Part shown: positions 43,809 to 51,966 of the stretch, piece by piece | How positions within the stretch are numbered: the first letter of the stretch is position 1 | How the letters are laid out: the number at the start of each line of letters is the position of its first letter | Assembly (NCBI RefSeq): GCF_900114435.1 | Contig: NZ_FOZK01000002.1 | Coordinates: 1,178,001-1,242,000 of the forward strand | Length of the DNA: 64,000 bases | From: Halomicrobium zhouii | GTDB taxonomy: Archaea > Halobacteriota > Halobacteria > Halobacteriales > Haloarculaceae | Reading direction: 5' to 3' | The notes under the pieces: model-generated | The model's database searches: none | Told to the model about the DNA's origin: nothing | What the model saw: only the letters and a program-made list of their open reading frames with translations | Translations under genes and position numbers: made by a program

Positions 43809-44462
43809 TCAGGACCCGTTCGTCCCGTTCGTCCCGTTCGTTCCGTTCGTTCCGTTCGTCCCGGTTCCGGTCGGCGATCCGGGCGTCTCGGTCCCGCCGC
43901 CGGTCTGCCCGTCACCGTCAGTCTGCCACCAGTCCTCGGTCTCGAGGATCTGGTCCTCTTCGTCCTCGCCGACCGGACTGACGTTCACCGTGACGAGCCG
44001 TTCGTTGTCGCCGAACGGCGTCCACTCGCGGTTCATCTCGAACAGCTGTGGCTGGTTCTGGTCGTCGTCCGCGTCGGTCACGAACCCGAGATCGTCGTCG
44101 TACTCGCCGACCTCCGCGTCGTGGGCGACGAACAGCGGGACGACCTCGTCGGTGTTGAGCCACCGGATCATCCGCGTGTTGTACTCGGAGAACCAGCTGT
44201 CCGTCACGTCGCCGTAGTTCGGCGTCCACTCGACGACGCCGGAGACGAACGTGAACCGGGCGTTGGGGTGGAAGTTGTCGACGAACACGAGCCCCTTCCA
44301 GTTGTCGTCCAGGTCGCCGAAGTCGTCGTCGCCACCGTCCTGTGCGCTCGCGGCGCCGGAGGCGGCGGCGAGGCCGGCCGTCGCGACCGCGCTTTTCTTG
44401 AGGAACGATCGGCGCGTCTCGTCGCCGACGATACTGTCGACTAGTGACTCGTTCTCTGTCAT
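43809..44462 (-). CDS. Tat-exported protein with an NGT glycosylation tail
   Basis: A protein of 217 aa from the ATG at 44462. It has a twin-arginine signal (TRRSFLKKSAVATAGLAAAS) followed by an Ala-rich cut region. The mature part has no family I recognise; it has aromatic-rich segments such as DNWKGLVFVDNFHPNARFTF. The tail is Gly/Thr-rich and ends in five overlapping sequons (N203, N206, N209, N212, N215; NGT four times, then NGS) encoded by a 9-bp tandem repeat. A perfect GGGACCT/AGGTCCC hairpin lies just upstream of the start. Confidence 0.85.
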   Translation of the reverse strand: MTENESLVDSIVGDETRRSFLKKSAVATAGLAAASGAASAQDGGDDDFGDLDDNWKGLVFVDNFHPNARFTFVSGVVEWTPNYGDVTDSWFSEYNTRMIRWLNTDEVVPLFVAHDAEVGEYDDDLGFVTDADDDQNQPQLFEMNREWTPFGDNERLVTVNVSPVGEDEEDQILETEDWWQTDGDGQTGGGTETPGSPTGTGTNGTNGTNGTNGTNGS

Positions 44463-44471
44463 AGTATCCCT

Positions 44472-44498
44472 CTCGGGACCTGTAGATAGGTCCCTGAG
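44472..44498 (-). promoter_or_regulatory. Inverted repeat in the leader of the Tat protein gene
   Basis: On the minus strand CTC..GGACCT and AGGTCC..GAG pair around a six-base loop, ending ten bases before the ATG at 44462. The GGGA that could bind the ribosome (GAGAGGGATACT) follows directly. It could be an operator or a translation-controlling hairpin. Confidence 0.5.
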
Positions 44499-44815
44499 AC
44501 TGGAAAAGGACCGAGACCGTTCGTCCGTCGCGGCTTCGCTAGCTGGAGCGTAGGCGCTCCTCGCGGCCGTTACCCGATCGTTATCTCGTCCTGTGTTCCG
44601 TCGCCTCACGCGCTAGGACTCCCGCTCCACTGATAGCGCGGCGTTATCGCTGGCCAGTTTTCTCCGAACTTGTGGCCAATCGCCAGCCCGACAGCAAACC
44701 CCCTGCCGCGACGAGCCGTTCGGTAGCTCGGCTCGAATTCGATGACGAACGTAACTGCAAACGCTCGCTTCGTTCGGCTATCGAGCCGACGGTAACTACA
44801 AAAGCTCCCAACGGT

Positions 44816-45181
44816 CGTCTATCGAGCCGACGAGAGTGACTCGTCCTTTCAGTCCTCGTCCTCCAATTCGAAAAGGCTCGCTTCGCTTGCTTTTCGAGAC
44901 TCCGCCAGAGCTCCGCTCTGACGGGCCTGCGCTCACTGCGTTCGCGCAGACACCGGAAGACGTGCTCGCTACGCTGTCGTCCGAGAGAGCGGAGCTCTCT
45001 CGTGATGACGAAAGGTGCGTTGCACCTTTCGAACCACGCGCGACTTCCGAGCCGCGGAAAGCTCCTCAGACTCGTTTCACTCGTCTTCGTCAAAAATCGA
45101 AAACCTCACTGCGTTCGGTTTTCGAGACACCGATAGACTCGCTACCGCTCGTCTATCGAGCCGACGAGAGTGACTCGTCCT
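44816..45181. repeat. 32-bp direct repeat pair flanking a palindrome array
   Basis: The 32 bases at 44816-44847 recur exactly at 45150-45181, 334 bases apart. They start CGTCTATCGAGCCGACGAGA and contain the short inverted repeat GACGAGAGTGACTCGTC. The second copy ends just before the dnaK stop codon. A 13-base part also occurs near 44778. Confidence 0.8.
44868..45158. repeat. Array of seven palindromes downstream of dnaK
   Basis: 44868-44897: A-tract stem, GC, TC/TT, GC, TTC loop. 44906-44920: 6 bp, TCC loop, with CCG/CGG outside. 44928-44948: TGCGC, TC/TC, AC/GT, TGC loop. 44982-45002: perfect 9 bp with a GGA loop. 45009-45031: perfect 10 bp with a GTT loop. 45097-45125: 9-bp stem, TC/TC, AC/GT, TGC loop. 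45131-45158: 8-bp stem, TC/TC, GC, TACC loop. In dnaK mRNA most of these would present GNA loops and tandem G-A pairs. Confidence 0.8.
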
Positions 45182-45185
45182 CGCT

Positions 45186-47102
45186 TCACTCGTCCTCGTC
45201 ACTCTCGTCGACGTCTTCGAAGTCGGCGTCCACGTACTCCTCGCCCTGGCCGGCAGCCCCACCGGCGCCTGCCGCGCCGCCGGGTCCGGCGCCGCCCATG
45301 CCGCCCATGCCGCCGGCACCGGCCGCCCCGCCAGCAGCGCCCGCGGCGCCTTCGGCGGCCTGCTCCTGGTACATCTGCTTGCCGATCTCCTGGAGCTGTT
45401 CGGTTAGGTTCTCGGTGACTTCCTCGTAGTCCTCCGTGTCGGCGTCCTCGTCCTCGAGGGTCTCCTGGACCTCGTCGATGGCGTCCTCGATGTCGGCGAC
45501 GAGGTCGTCGTCGACGTTCTCCTCGTTCTCCTCGATGAGGGTCTCGGCGCGGCGGATGGAGGCCTCGGCCTCGTTGCGGGCCTCGATGCGCTCGCGGCGT
45601 TCCTCGTCCTCTTCGGCGTGCTGCTCGGCCTCCTCCTGCATCTCCTCGATCTGTTCGTCCGAGAGGCCGGCGCCGCCCTCGATGGTGATCTCCTCGGAGT
45701 TCCCCGAGCCCTTGTCCTCGGCGGAGACGTTGACGATGCCGTTCTCGTCGATGTTGAACGACACCTCGATCTGCGGGGTGCCGGCGGGGGCCGGCGGGAT
45801 ACCGCTCAGCGCGAACTCGCCGAGCAGTTCGTTCTCCTCGGCGATCTCTCGTTCGCCCTGGAAGACGCGGATCTGGACCTGCGTCTGGTTCGCGGCGGCG
45901 GTGGTGAATATCTTCGACTCCTCGGTCGGGATGGTGGTGTTCTTCTCGATGAGTCGCTCGAAGAGGCCGCCCTTGACCTCGACGCCGAGCGAGAGTGGGG
46001 TGACGTCGAGCAGGACGATGTCGTCGACGTCGCCGGAGAGGACGCCGCCCTGGATGGCCGCACCCAGCGCGACGGCCTCGTCGGGGTTGACGTTCTTCTT
46101 GGGCTCCTGACCGGTCAGGTCCTCGACCTGGTCCTGGACCTGGGGCATCCGCGTCGAGCCGCCGACCAGGATCACTTCGTCGATGTCGCCCTTGTCGTAG
46201 CCGGCGTCTTCGAGGGCCTGCTCCGTCGGGCCGACGGTGCGCTCCGTGAGGTCCTCGGTGATGGACTCGAACGTGGCGCGCGTGACCTTGGTCTCCAGGT
46301 CGAGCGGGCCGTCGTCCGTCGTCGCGATGAACGGGAGGTTGACGCGGGTCTCCTTGCGCGAGGAGAGTTCGATCTTCGCCTCCTCGGCGGCGTCCTTCAG
46401 GCGCTGGAGGGCCTGCCGGTCGTCGCGGAGGTCGATGCCGTGTTCCTCCTCGAACTCGTCGGCGAGGTAGTCGATGAGGGCCTCGTCCCAGTCGTCGCCA
46501 CCGAGGTCGTTGTCCCCGTTGGTCGCGACGACCTCGTAGACGCCGCCGCCCAGGTCGAGGATGGAGACGTCGAAGGTACCCCCACCGAGGTCGTACACGA
46601 GGACGGTCTGGTCGGAGTCGTCGTCGAGGCCGTAGGCCATCGCGGCCGCGGTCGGCTCGTTGACGATGCGCTCGACCTCGAAGCCGGCGATCTCGCCGGC
46701 GTCCTTCGTGGCCTGGCGCTGGCGGTCGTTGAAGTACGCCGGCACCGTGATCACGGCCTTTTCGACGTCGTCGCCGAGGTACTCCTCGGCGTCGTGTTTG
46801 ATCTTCTGGAGGATCATCGCCGAGACCTGCTCGGGCGTGTACTCCTCGCCCTCCAGTTCGACCGAGTAGTCGTCCTCGCCCATGTGGCGCTTGATGGACT
46901 GGATCGTCTGGTCGGGGTTCTTGACTGCCTGGTTCTTCGCGGGCTTGCCGACGAGGCGCTCCCCGTCGTCGAACGCGACGACGGACGCGGTCGTGCGGTC
47001 ACCCTCGCTGTTGACGATAATCTCGGGGTCGCCCCCCTCCATGACCGCGAACGCGCTGTTCGTGGTCCCGAGGTCGATTCCGAGAATCTTGTTGCTCGCC
47101 AT
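45186..47102 (-). CDS. dnaK: Chaperone DnaK (Hsp70)
   Basis: A protein of 638 aa, full length. It has the ATPase domain start [20 protein letters not shown], the phosphate loop [17 protein letters not shown] and the adenosine motif [14 protein letters not shown]. The substrate-binding domain carries [12 protein letters not shown] and [15 protein letters not shown]. The C-terminal lid ends in a Gly/Ala-rich tail and a DESDEDE end. It refolds proteins with DnaJ and GrpE. The TATA box (CTTTTAA on the minus strand, 47131-47137) is about 30 bases before the ATG, so the transcript is almost leaderless. The 3' side carries the palindrome array. Confidence 0.97.
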   Translation of the reverse strand: MASNKILGIDLGTTNSAFAVMEGGDPEIIVNSEGDRTTASVVAFDDGERLVGKPAKNQAVKNPDQTIQSIKRHMGEDDYSVELEGEEYTPEQVSAMILQKIKHDAEEYLGDDVEKAVITVPAYFNDRQRQATKDAGEIAGFEVERIVNEPTAAAMAYGLDDDSDQTVLVYDLGGGTFDVSILDLGGGVYEVVATNGDNDLGGDDWDEALIDYLADEFEEEHGIDLRDDRQALQRLKDAAEEAKIELSSRKETRVNLPFIATTDDGPLDLETKVTRATFESITEDLTERTVGPTEQALEDAGYDKGDIDEVILVGGSTRMPQVQDQVEDLTGQEPKKNVNPDEAVALGAAIQGGVLSGDVDDIVLLDVTPLSLGVEVKGGLFERLIEKNTTIPTEESKIFTTAAANQTQVQIRVFQGEREIAEENELLGEFALSGIPPAPAGTPQIEVSFNIDENGIVNVSAEDKGSGNSEEITIEGGAGLSDEQIEEMQEEAEQHAEEDEERRERIEARNEAEASIRRAETLIEENEENVDDDLVADIEDAIDEVQETLEDEDADTEDYEEVTENLTEQLQEIGKQMYQEQAAEGAAGAAGGAAGAGGMGGMGGAGPGGAAGAGGAAGQGEEYVDADFEDVDESDEDE

Positions 47103-47130
47103 CTTGTCTGCCTATATCCAGTTGTGCCGG

Positions 47131-47137
47131 TTAAAAG
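47131..47137 (-). promoter_or_regulatory. TATA box of dnaK
   Basis: CTTTTAA on the minus strand, with a predicted transcript start near 47108, about six bases before the ATG at 47102. The same T-rich, leaderless pattern is seen for grpE (CTTTTATCC around 50024-50032). Confidence 0.6.
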
Positions 47138-47255
47138 TTGCTAGACGCGACGAACGCGAACGAGCCGGAGGGGGTCGCCTCCGTGCGGTTTGGCGGTTCT
47201 CTGACCTGTGTGACCGGTGGGTATATACAGCCCCGCAAACCAACCGTTCTCGAGT

Positions 47256-48008
47256 TCAGGCGGGGGGCTCGAACCGGGCGACGACCGGCCAGTGATCGGA
47301 GGGCGATCGCCAGTTGGCCGCGCGGTCCGTGAGGACGGCGTGCGTCGTCGCCGACAGCGACCTGCTGGCGAAGACGTAGTCGATTCGCTTTGCCTTCTCG
47401 CGGTCGTAGCCGTGGTACGTCTCGTAGGGGCCGTACGGTCGCTCGACGTGCTCGCGAACGTCGTCGAGACCGTCCGCGAGTATCTCGTAGGCCCGAGAGC
47501 CCGGCCGGCAGTTGCAATCGCCGGTGAGGATCACTGGCCCGTCGTGGTCGGCGAATCGCTCGCGGAGGATCTTCGCGCTCTCGTTGCGGGCACGCTCACC
47601 GTCGACGTCGAGGTGGACGTTGTAGTGGTCGAGCCGCTGGCCGGTCGATTTCGTCTCGACCGTGACGTGGGTCGCGAGTCGCGGCAGCGTCGCGTCCCAG
47701 GCCGGTCGGCGGTCGGTCGGGTCTGGCGCAAGCCAGAACGTCTCGGTATCGACGATGGTCGTCCGGTCGCGATGGACCCCGATTGGGGTGTGCTCGCCGA
47801 TGTCGCGGTCCTCGCCGAACCACTCGTACTCGGGTAGTAACTCTCGCACGTCGTCGGTTTGGCCGAGCCAGCACTCCTGGAGGCCGACGAGGGTCGGTTC
47901 GTGGTACCTGATCAATCCGGCGACGTCGGCGACCCGGTCCGGCCACTCGACGGCGACGTCTTCCAGCCCCTCGTAGAGGACGTTGAAAGTGAGGGCCGAG
48001 ATGGTCAC
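47256..48008 (-). CDS. Endonuclease/exonuclease/phosphatase (EEP) family protein
   Basis: A protein of 250 aa from the GTG at 48008 (VTISALTFNVLYEGLEDVAV). The EEP fold is visible in order: LTFNVL, the metal-binding Glu in LVGLQECWL, DHYNVHLDVDG, ILTGDCNCRPGS and the terminal SPSDHWPVVARF with catalytic Asp-His. It may act on nucleic acid, phosphoinositides or other phosphodiesters; there is no export signal. The much longer reading upstream runs through the antisense of the RraA gene and is rejected. Confidence 0.88.
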   Translation of the reverse strand: MTISALTFNVLYEGLEDVAVEWPDRVADVAGLIRYHEPTLVGLQECWLGQTDDVRELLPEYEWFGEDRDIGEHTPIGVHRDRTTIVDTETFWLAPDPTDRRPAWDATLPRLATHVTVETKSTGQRLDHYNVHLDVDGERARNESAKILRERFADHDGPVILTGDCNCRPGSRAYEILADGLDDVREHVERPYGPYETYHGYDREKAKRIDYVFASRSLSATTHAVLTDRAANWRSPSDHWPVVARFEPPA

Positions 48009-48161
48009 GGCGCACAGTACGGCCGCGTCGCGTATTCCTCTTGCGTCGACTGCCGCCGAGAGAGTATCTTCCGCCGTGCCAGGGACGACGACTGGTCCGG
48101 GTTCGACGCCGGTGGCCGGACCCACCTTTATGTAGCCCCTCGGGCTTGACTTACGGGAGCA

Positions 48162-48845
48162 ATGACGATCACAGCTGACCAGCGCGAGCGCCTCGAACGC
48201 CTCCACAGCGCACTGGTGAACGACGTCACCGACGAGATGGGGATCCGCGACAACGTCATCCCTGGCACACGCATCCGCCCGGTCTGGTCGCGCGAGCCGA
48301 CCGTCGGAACGGCCCATCCCGCACAGCGCGTGGAGATCGGATACGACGAGGGCGAGGACGACGAGGAGGACGTGGCCGCCGAGGACATCGACTTCTTCCA
48401 GTACCTCGAGGCCGTCGAGGAGGGCGACTTCGTCGTGATGGCCGCGCCGAAGGACACCGAGGTCGGCCTCTGGGGCGAGCTCCTGAGCAGCATCGTCCAG
48501 GAGAACGGCGCGACCGGTGCGCTCATCGACGGCCCCACGCGGGACTCCCGACTCATCGAGGAACACGAGTTCCCGGTGTGGTCCGACGGTCACAGCTCCA
48601 TCGAGTCCTTCGGGCGCGTCAGCTTCCGGGAGTGGGACGTCCCCGTCCAGATTCACGGCGTCACGATCGAACCGGGCGACGTCGTCTTCGCCGACTACGA
48701 GTCCATCGTCGTCCTCGACCCGGACGTCGTCGACGAGGTCATCGAACGGGGCGAGGAAGAACTGGAGACGGAGAATCAGGTCCGCTCGGACATCCGCGAC
48801 GGTGACAGCGTCTACGAGGTCTGGGACCGATACGGAACGCTGTGA
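48162..48845 (+). CDS. RraA-like / HMG aldolase-like protein
   Basis: A protein of 227 aa starting MTITADQRERLERLHSALVN. The RraA-fold motif is clear: GLWGELLSSIVQENGATGAL, then IDGPTRDSRL with the Arg-Asp pair that binds Mg2+ and substrate in HMG/CHA aldolases. Bacterial RraA inhibits RNase E, which archaea lack, so an aldolase or decarboxylase role for 4-carboxy-4-hydroxy-2-oxoacids or similar is more likely. A TATA box (TTTATG at about 48127) and GGGAG ribosome site precede the ATG. An acidic loop (DEGEDDEEDVAAEDI) is an addition relative to bacterial forms. Confidence 0.9.
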   Translation: MTITADQRERLERLHSALVNDVTDEMGIRDNVIPGTRIRPVWSREPTVGTAHPAQRVEIGYDEGEDDEEDVAAEDIDFFQYLEAVEEGDFVVMAAPKDTEVGLWGELLSSIVQENGATGALIDGPTRDSRLIEEHEFPVWSDGHSSIESFGRVSFREWDVPVQIHGVTIEPGDVVFADYESIVVLDPDVVDEVIERGEEELETENQVRSDIRDGDSVYEVWDRYGTL

Positions 48846-48891
48846 GAGGGCGCTTTGTCGGAGTCCTCACCACGTATCGCGTCGGCTCCGA

Positions 48892-49134
48892 TCACTCTGC
48901 CGCGGGACGGTTGTCGGCCGAGCCAGGACGAAACGTCCGGACAAATTGGATGCAAGCAGCAAGCGCAACGAACCCACCAGCAGCGCCCGCATAGATCCAG
49001 AGTCCCACGTCCTGGTGATTCGTGAGGACGTAGCCCATATTCGCAATAGCAACCACTCCGACTCCGAGCAGGAACGTACCTAGCAACATCCAGCGTCGGA
49101 GTGAACGTAGCAGCGCCGTTGTCTCGGAGGGCAT
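48892..49134 (-). CDS. Small two-helix membrane protein
   Basis: A protein of 80 aa from the ATG at 49134 (MPSETTALLRSLRRWMLLGT), with a basic amphipathic start, two membrane helices (about residues 16-35 and 43-63) and a charged tail. Codon third positions are more AT-rich than in the neighbours, which hints at transfer or weak expression. No family is recognised. It converges with the RraA-like gene and lies upstream of grpE on the same strand only by position. Confidence 0.6.
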   Translation of the reverse strand: MPSETTALLRSLRRWMLLGTFLLGVGVVAIANMGYVLTNHQDVGLWIYAGAAGGFVALAACIQFVRTFRPGSADNRPAAE

Positions 49135-49287
49135 GGAACGTGGATTTGGAGCGACGAGTAACAATGTATCGATACTACTGGGTGCTAGTCTATTCGCACA
49201 CCTTTCGACTGGCTGTTTCAGCCGACCAGATACCTGAAGAAGCGGATTCCGACAGAGCCCGAGACGGCGGTCTGCGTCGAACCAGCG

Positions 49288-50001
49288 CTACTCCTCGCCG
49301 CTGCCGTCGCTGACGGTGACCTGCGCTTCGCGCAGCACCGAGTCGGCCATGACGTAGCCGGGCCGGTGAACCTCGGCGATGGTGCCCTCGGGCTGGTCGG
49401 AGTCGACGCGGACCAGTACCTCGTGGCGGTGGGGGTCGACGTCCTCGCCGGGTTCCGGTTCGACGACGTCGACGTTCTCCTGGGCGAGTTCGTCGTCGAA
49501 CTGCCGGAGCGTGGACTCGACGCCGCCGCGGATGTCGGTCCCCTCGTCCTGGTCGAGCGCGCGCTTGAGGTTGTCGCGGACGTCGAGCAGCCGGGTCACC
49601 AGGTCTGCCGTCGCGCGCTGCTGTTCGTCCTCGCGGCGCTTCTCCATGCGCTTCTTGTAGTTCTGGAAGTCCGCCTGCTTGCGCTTGAGTTTCTCCGTGA
49701 GGTCCTCGTTCTCCGATTCCTTGGCCTCGAGTTCCCCTTCGAGCCCGTCGATGCGCGTGCGGAGCGAGGCAAGTTCGCGGGCGACGTCCGCCGGGTCGGA
49801 TTCCGCGACGCGCTCGACGAGGGCCTCGTCGACTTCGCCGTCGAACTCGTCGGCGGCGTCGGTCGCCGCTTCTCCGGTAGCCCCGTCGGTCCGCGACCCG
49901 GCGTCACCGTCCACCGGTGTCGCTTCGCTCCCGTCTCCGGCGCCAGCCGACTCCCCCTCGACAGTCGCGTCGCCGCCGCCTGACTCGTCCTGGTCGCTCA
50001 T
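49288..50001 (-). CDS. grpE: Nucleotide exchange factor GrpE
   Basis: A protein of 237 aa. The first 55 residues are an acidic, Gly/Ala-rich extension typical of halophiles. Residues 75-135 form the long coiled coil (LASLRTRIDGLEGELEAKES and EKLKRKQADFQNYKKRMEKR). The C-terminal beta domain ends PGYVMADSVLREAQVTVSDG. It resets DnaK by releasing ADP. The TATA-like CTTTTATCC on the minus strand near 50024-50032 gives a start at or next to the ATG. Confidence 0.96.
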   Translation of the reverse strand: MSDQDESGGGDATVEGESAGAGDGSEATPVDGDAGSRTDGATGEAATDAADEFDGEVDEALVERVAESDPADVARELASLRTRIDGLEGELEAKESENEDLTEKLKRKQADFQNYKKRMEKRREDEQQRATADLVTRLLDVRDNLKRALDQDEGTDIRGGVESTLRQFDDELAQENVDVVEPEPGEDVDPHRHEVLVRVDSDQPEGTIAEVHRPGYVMADSVLREAQVTVSDGSGEE

Positions 50002-50120
50002 ACACGGGACAGGGGCACGAGCGGATAAAAGAATTCAGAAATCCGCCTCGGTGGCACGTCGGCGGTCGGGGGACTGTCCACGATGCGAGACGGAACTCGG
50101 TGATCGGGTGTGTTCGACTC

Positions 50121-50152
50121 GAGCGCCGGTACGGGCTCACAACCGGCACTAT
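50121..50152. repeat. ATAGTG element half-copy
   Basis: Read on the minus strand it starts ATAGTGCCGGTTGTGAGCCC and continues GTACCGGCG, matching the arm of the elements at 39186-39253 and 63572-63662. The outer end also supplies the ACTATAAG that probably serves as the TATA box of the gene starting at 50184. Confidence 0.65.
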
Positions 50153-50183
50153 AAGTGGCCACGCTCGAAATCGACGCGCAATC

Positions 50184-51941
50184 GTGACTCGCGAGTGGTT
50201 GAGACGTGTTTCCGACGCGAGCGCGGTCGCCGGGGGCGTCGCGTGGGTGGGCCTCGCCGTCACCGAAGTCCTGGGCCCGGTCGACGCGATACTCGCGTTC
50301 GCGATGCTCGTGCTGGTCCCCCTCGGCGTCGGACTCGCCGATGCGCCGCGGCGGGACGGGTCGCGCACGCGATGGTACCACGGGGCCGTCGCGTTCCAGC
50401 CAGCCGCGGCGATTTCTGGCGTGGCGTCCCTCGTGGTTGCTCAGGGAATCACCGCGACGCTCCTCGCAGTTCCCTGGTTCGTCCTGACTGCGCTGGTGGC
50501 CGGATTCGGCCTGTGGCGACTGCTCCAGCGCGGCCCGTGGCCCCTCTCGGAACTGACGCTCGACGCCGGCCTCGTCTACGTCGCCGTCGGGGGCGGCGCG
50601 CTCCTGCTGGATCGGGCCGGTGTCTCGCTGTTCTTCGAACCGATCCTGATCACCCTTACCGCGGTCCACTTCCACTACGCGGGATTCGCCCTCCCCGTCG
50701 TGGCGGGGCTCGCGGGCCGGGCGGCGGCCGGGGACCACCTCGGACGTACCCGGCGAGTGACGACCGGGATTATCGCCGTCGGGCCGGGAATCATCGCCAC
50801 GGGCATCACCGCCGCGGCGCTCCAGATCCCGTTCGCGGGCCCCGTCGAGTTCACGTCGGTCGCCTTCTTCACGACCGCGGTCGCGCTGTTCTCTATCGCC
50901 GTCCTCGTCGACGTGCTTCCCGGTCGCGAATCCCGACTCCAGCAACTGTTCGTCGGAACGGCGTCGCTGGCGGTGACGGCGTCGATGGGATTCGCCGTCT
51001 GCTACGGCCTGGCGCGGTGGACCGGCGGGACGTACTTCGGCATCCACGCGCAGGCGTTCACGCCGATGGTCCGCTACCACGGTCAGCTCAACGCGTTCGG
51101 GTTCGCGCTGCTCGCGCTTGTCGGCTGGCGGCTCGCGCCGCCGGTATCGACCGCTCGCGCACCAGGCATCCCGTTCAGCCGACTCGCGGGCGGTCGCCGG
51201 ATCGGACGCGACTTCCTCGACCGGCGAGGGCACGCGACCGACGCGCCCGCATCGGGAATGATGGCGAGCGTCGACGACTACGCCTGGGACGCGTTCGACC
51301 CTGACGACGTGGCGCCGTTGGTCCGGCGCTTCTACGAACACTCGGGGGAGTACCTGCTCTCTGTCGAACCGGACTGGAATCGTCCGTGGGGGTCGCTCGT
51401 CCCGGTCTACCGCCTCTTCGCCACGCGGATGGAACAGCTTACGTTGCCACTCTCGACCGTGGCATCGGAGGCGGCGCTCAGGGGAACGGTCGCCGGCGTC
51501 GACGGTCCGGACGACCACGCCGGCTCGCGGGCCTGGATCCGGTCGAACGCGCACGCGACGGACGGCGACGACCGAATGACCTACGTCGCCACGTATGGCC
51601 GGTACGTCGCCGACGGCACGGCCTACCTCCGGGCGACGTTCCCGCTCCCGGGCGCCAACCTCACCGGGTTGCTCCGGGTCGAGAACACGGATTCGGACGC
51701 TGGTGGCCTCCGGCTCTCCTCCTACGCCGCCCCCGGAAACGCAGACGACGCCGGGCTCTACCTCGTCGTCGGAGGATTCGGCGTCCGGCTCCCGCTCGAC
51801 GAGACGCTCGTCGTCGAGCCGGTGGTATCCGGACGCGGCGACGCGAGCGCTGTCACCGCCGTCCACGAGATCAGGTTACTCGGCCACCGCGTCGTCACCC
51901 TGGACTACAACGTCGAACTGGCGCCCGAGCACAGCGGTTAA
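50184..51941 (+). CDS. YndJ-like membrane protein with a soluble C-terminal domain
   Basis: A protein of 585 aa from the GTG at 50184 (VTREWLRRVSDASAVAGGVA). Residues 10-335 hold about nine membrane segments with LTAVHFHYAGFALPVVAGLA, a histidine pair characteristic of YndJ, and later TPMVRYHGQLNAFGFALLAL. Residues 370-585 are a soluble beta-rich domain (WGSLVPVYRLFATRMEQLTL) that resembles the DUF found fused to YndJ in Bacilli. The function is unknown. The ACTATAAG at about 50149-50156, at the end of a repeat element, is a likely TATA box. Confidence 0.8.
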   Translation: MTREWLRRVSDASAVAGGVAWVGLAVTEVLGPVDAILAFAMLVLVPLGVGLADAPRRDGSRTRWYHGAVAFQPAAAISGVASLVVAQGITATLLAVPWFVLTALVAGFGLWRLLQRGPWPLSELTLDAGLVYVAVGGGALLLDRAGVSLFFEPILITLTAVHFHYAGFALPVVAGLAGRAAAGDHLGRTRRVTTGIIAVGPGIIATGITAAALQIPFAGPVEFTSVAFFTTAVALFSIAVLVDVLPGRESRLQQLFVGTASLAVTASMGFAVCYGLARWTGGTYFGIHAQAFTPMVRYHGQLNAFGFALLALVGWRLAPPVSTARAPGIPFSRLAGGRRIGRDFLDRRGHATDAPASGMMASVDDYAWDAFDPDDVAPLVRRFYEHSGEYLLSVEPDWNRPWGSLVPVYRLFATRMEQLTLPLSTVASEAALRGTVAGVDGPDDHAGSRAWIRSNAHATDGDDRMTYVATYGRYVADGTAYLRATFPLPGANLTGLLRVENTDSDAGGLRLSSYAAPGNADDAGLYLVVGGFGVRLPLDETLVVEPVVSGRGDASAVTAVHEIRLLGHRVVTLDYNVELAPEHSG

Positions 51942-51966
51942 GCGCTGCCGCCTCCGAACCACGCCC

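Larger units (their letters stand above)
44463..45185. other. Non-coding region of 723 bp, repeat-rich
   Basis: No convincing gene is seen here. From 44463 to 44640 it holds the leader hairpin and promoter of the Tat protein. From about 44700 to 45185, downstream of dnaK, it is an almost unbroken array of palindromes plus a 32-bp direct repeat. Base composition swings between AT-rich stem tips and GC-rich parts, unlike the flanking genes. Confidence 0.65.

Noticed and set aside
43811-43860. CRISPR-like short repeats
   Set aside because: The 9-bp units are codons of the NGT tail of an open reading frame and have no spacers.
48009-48656. N-terminal extension of the EEP protein
   Set aside because: The extra 216 codons are antisense to the RraA-like gene; the EEP fold starts at the GTG at 48008.
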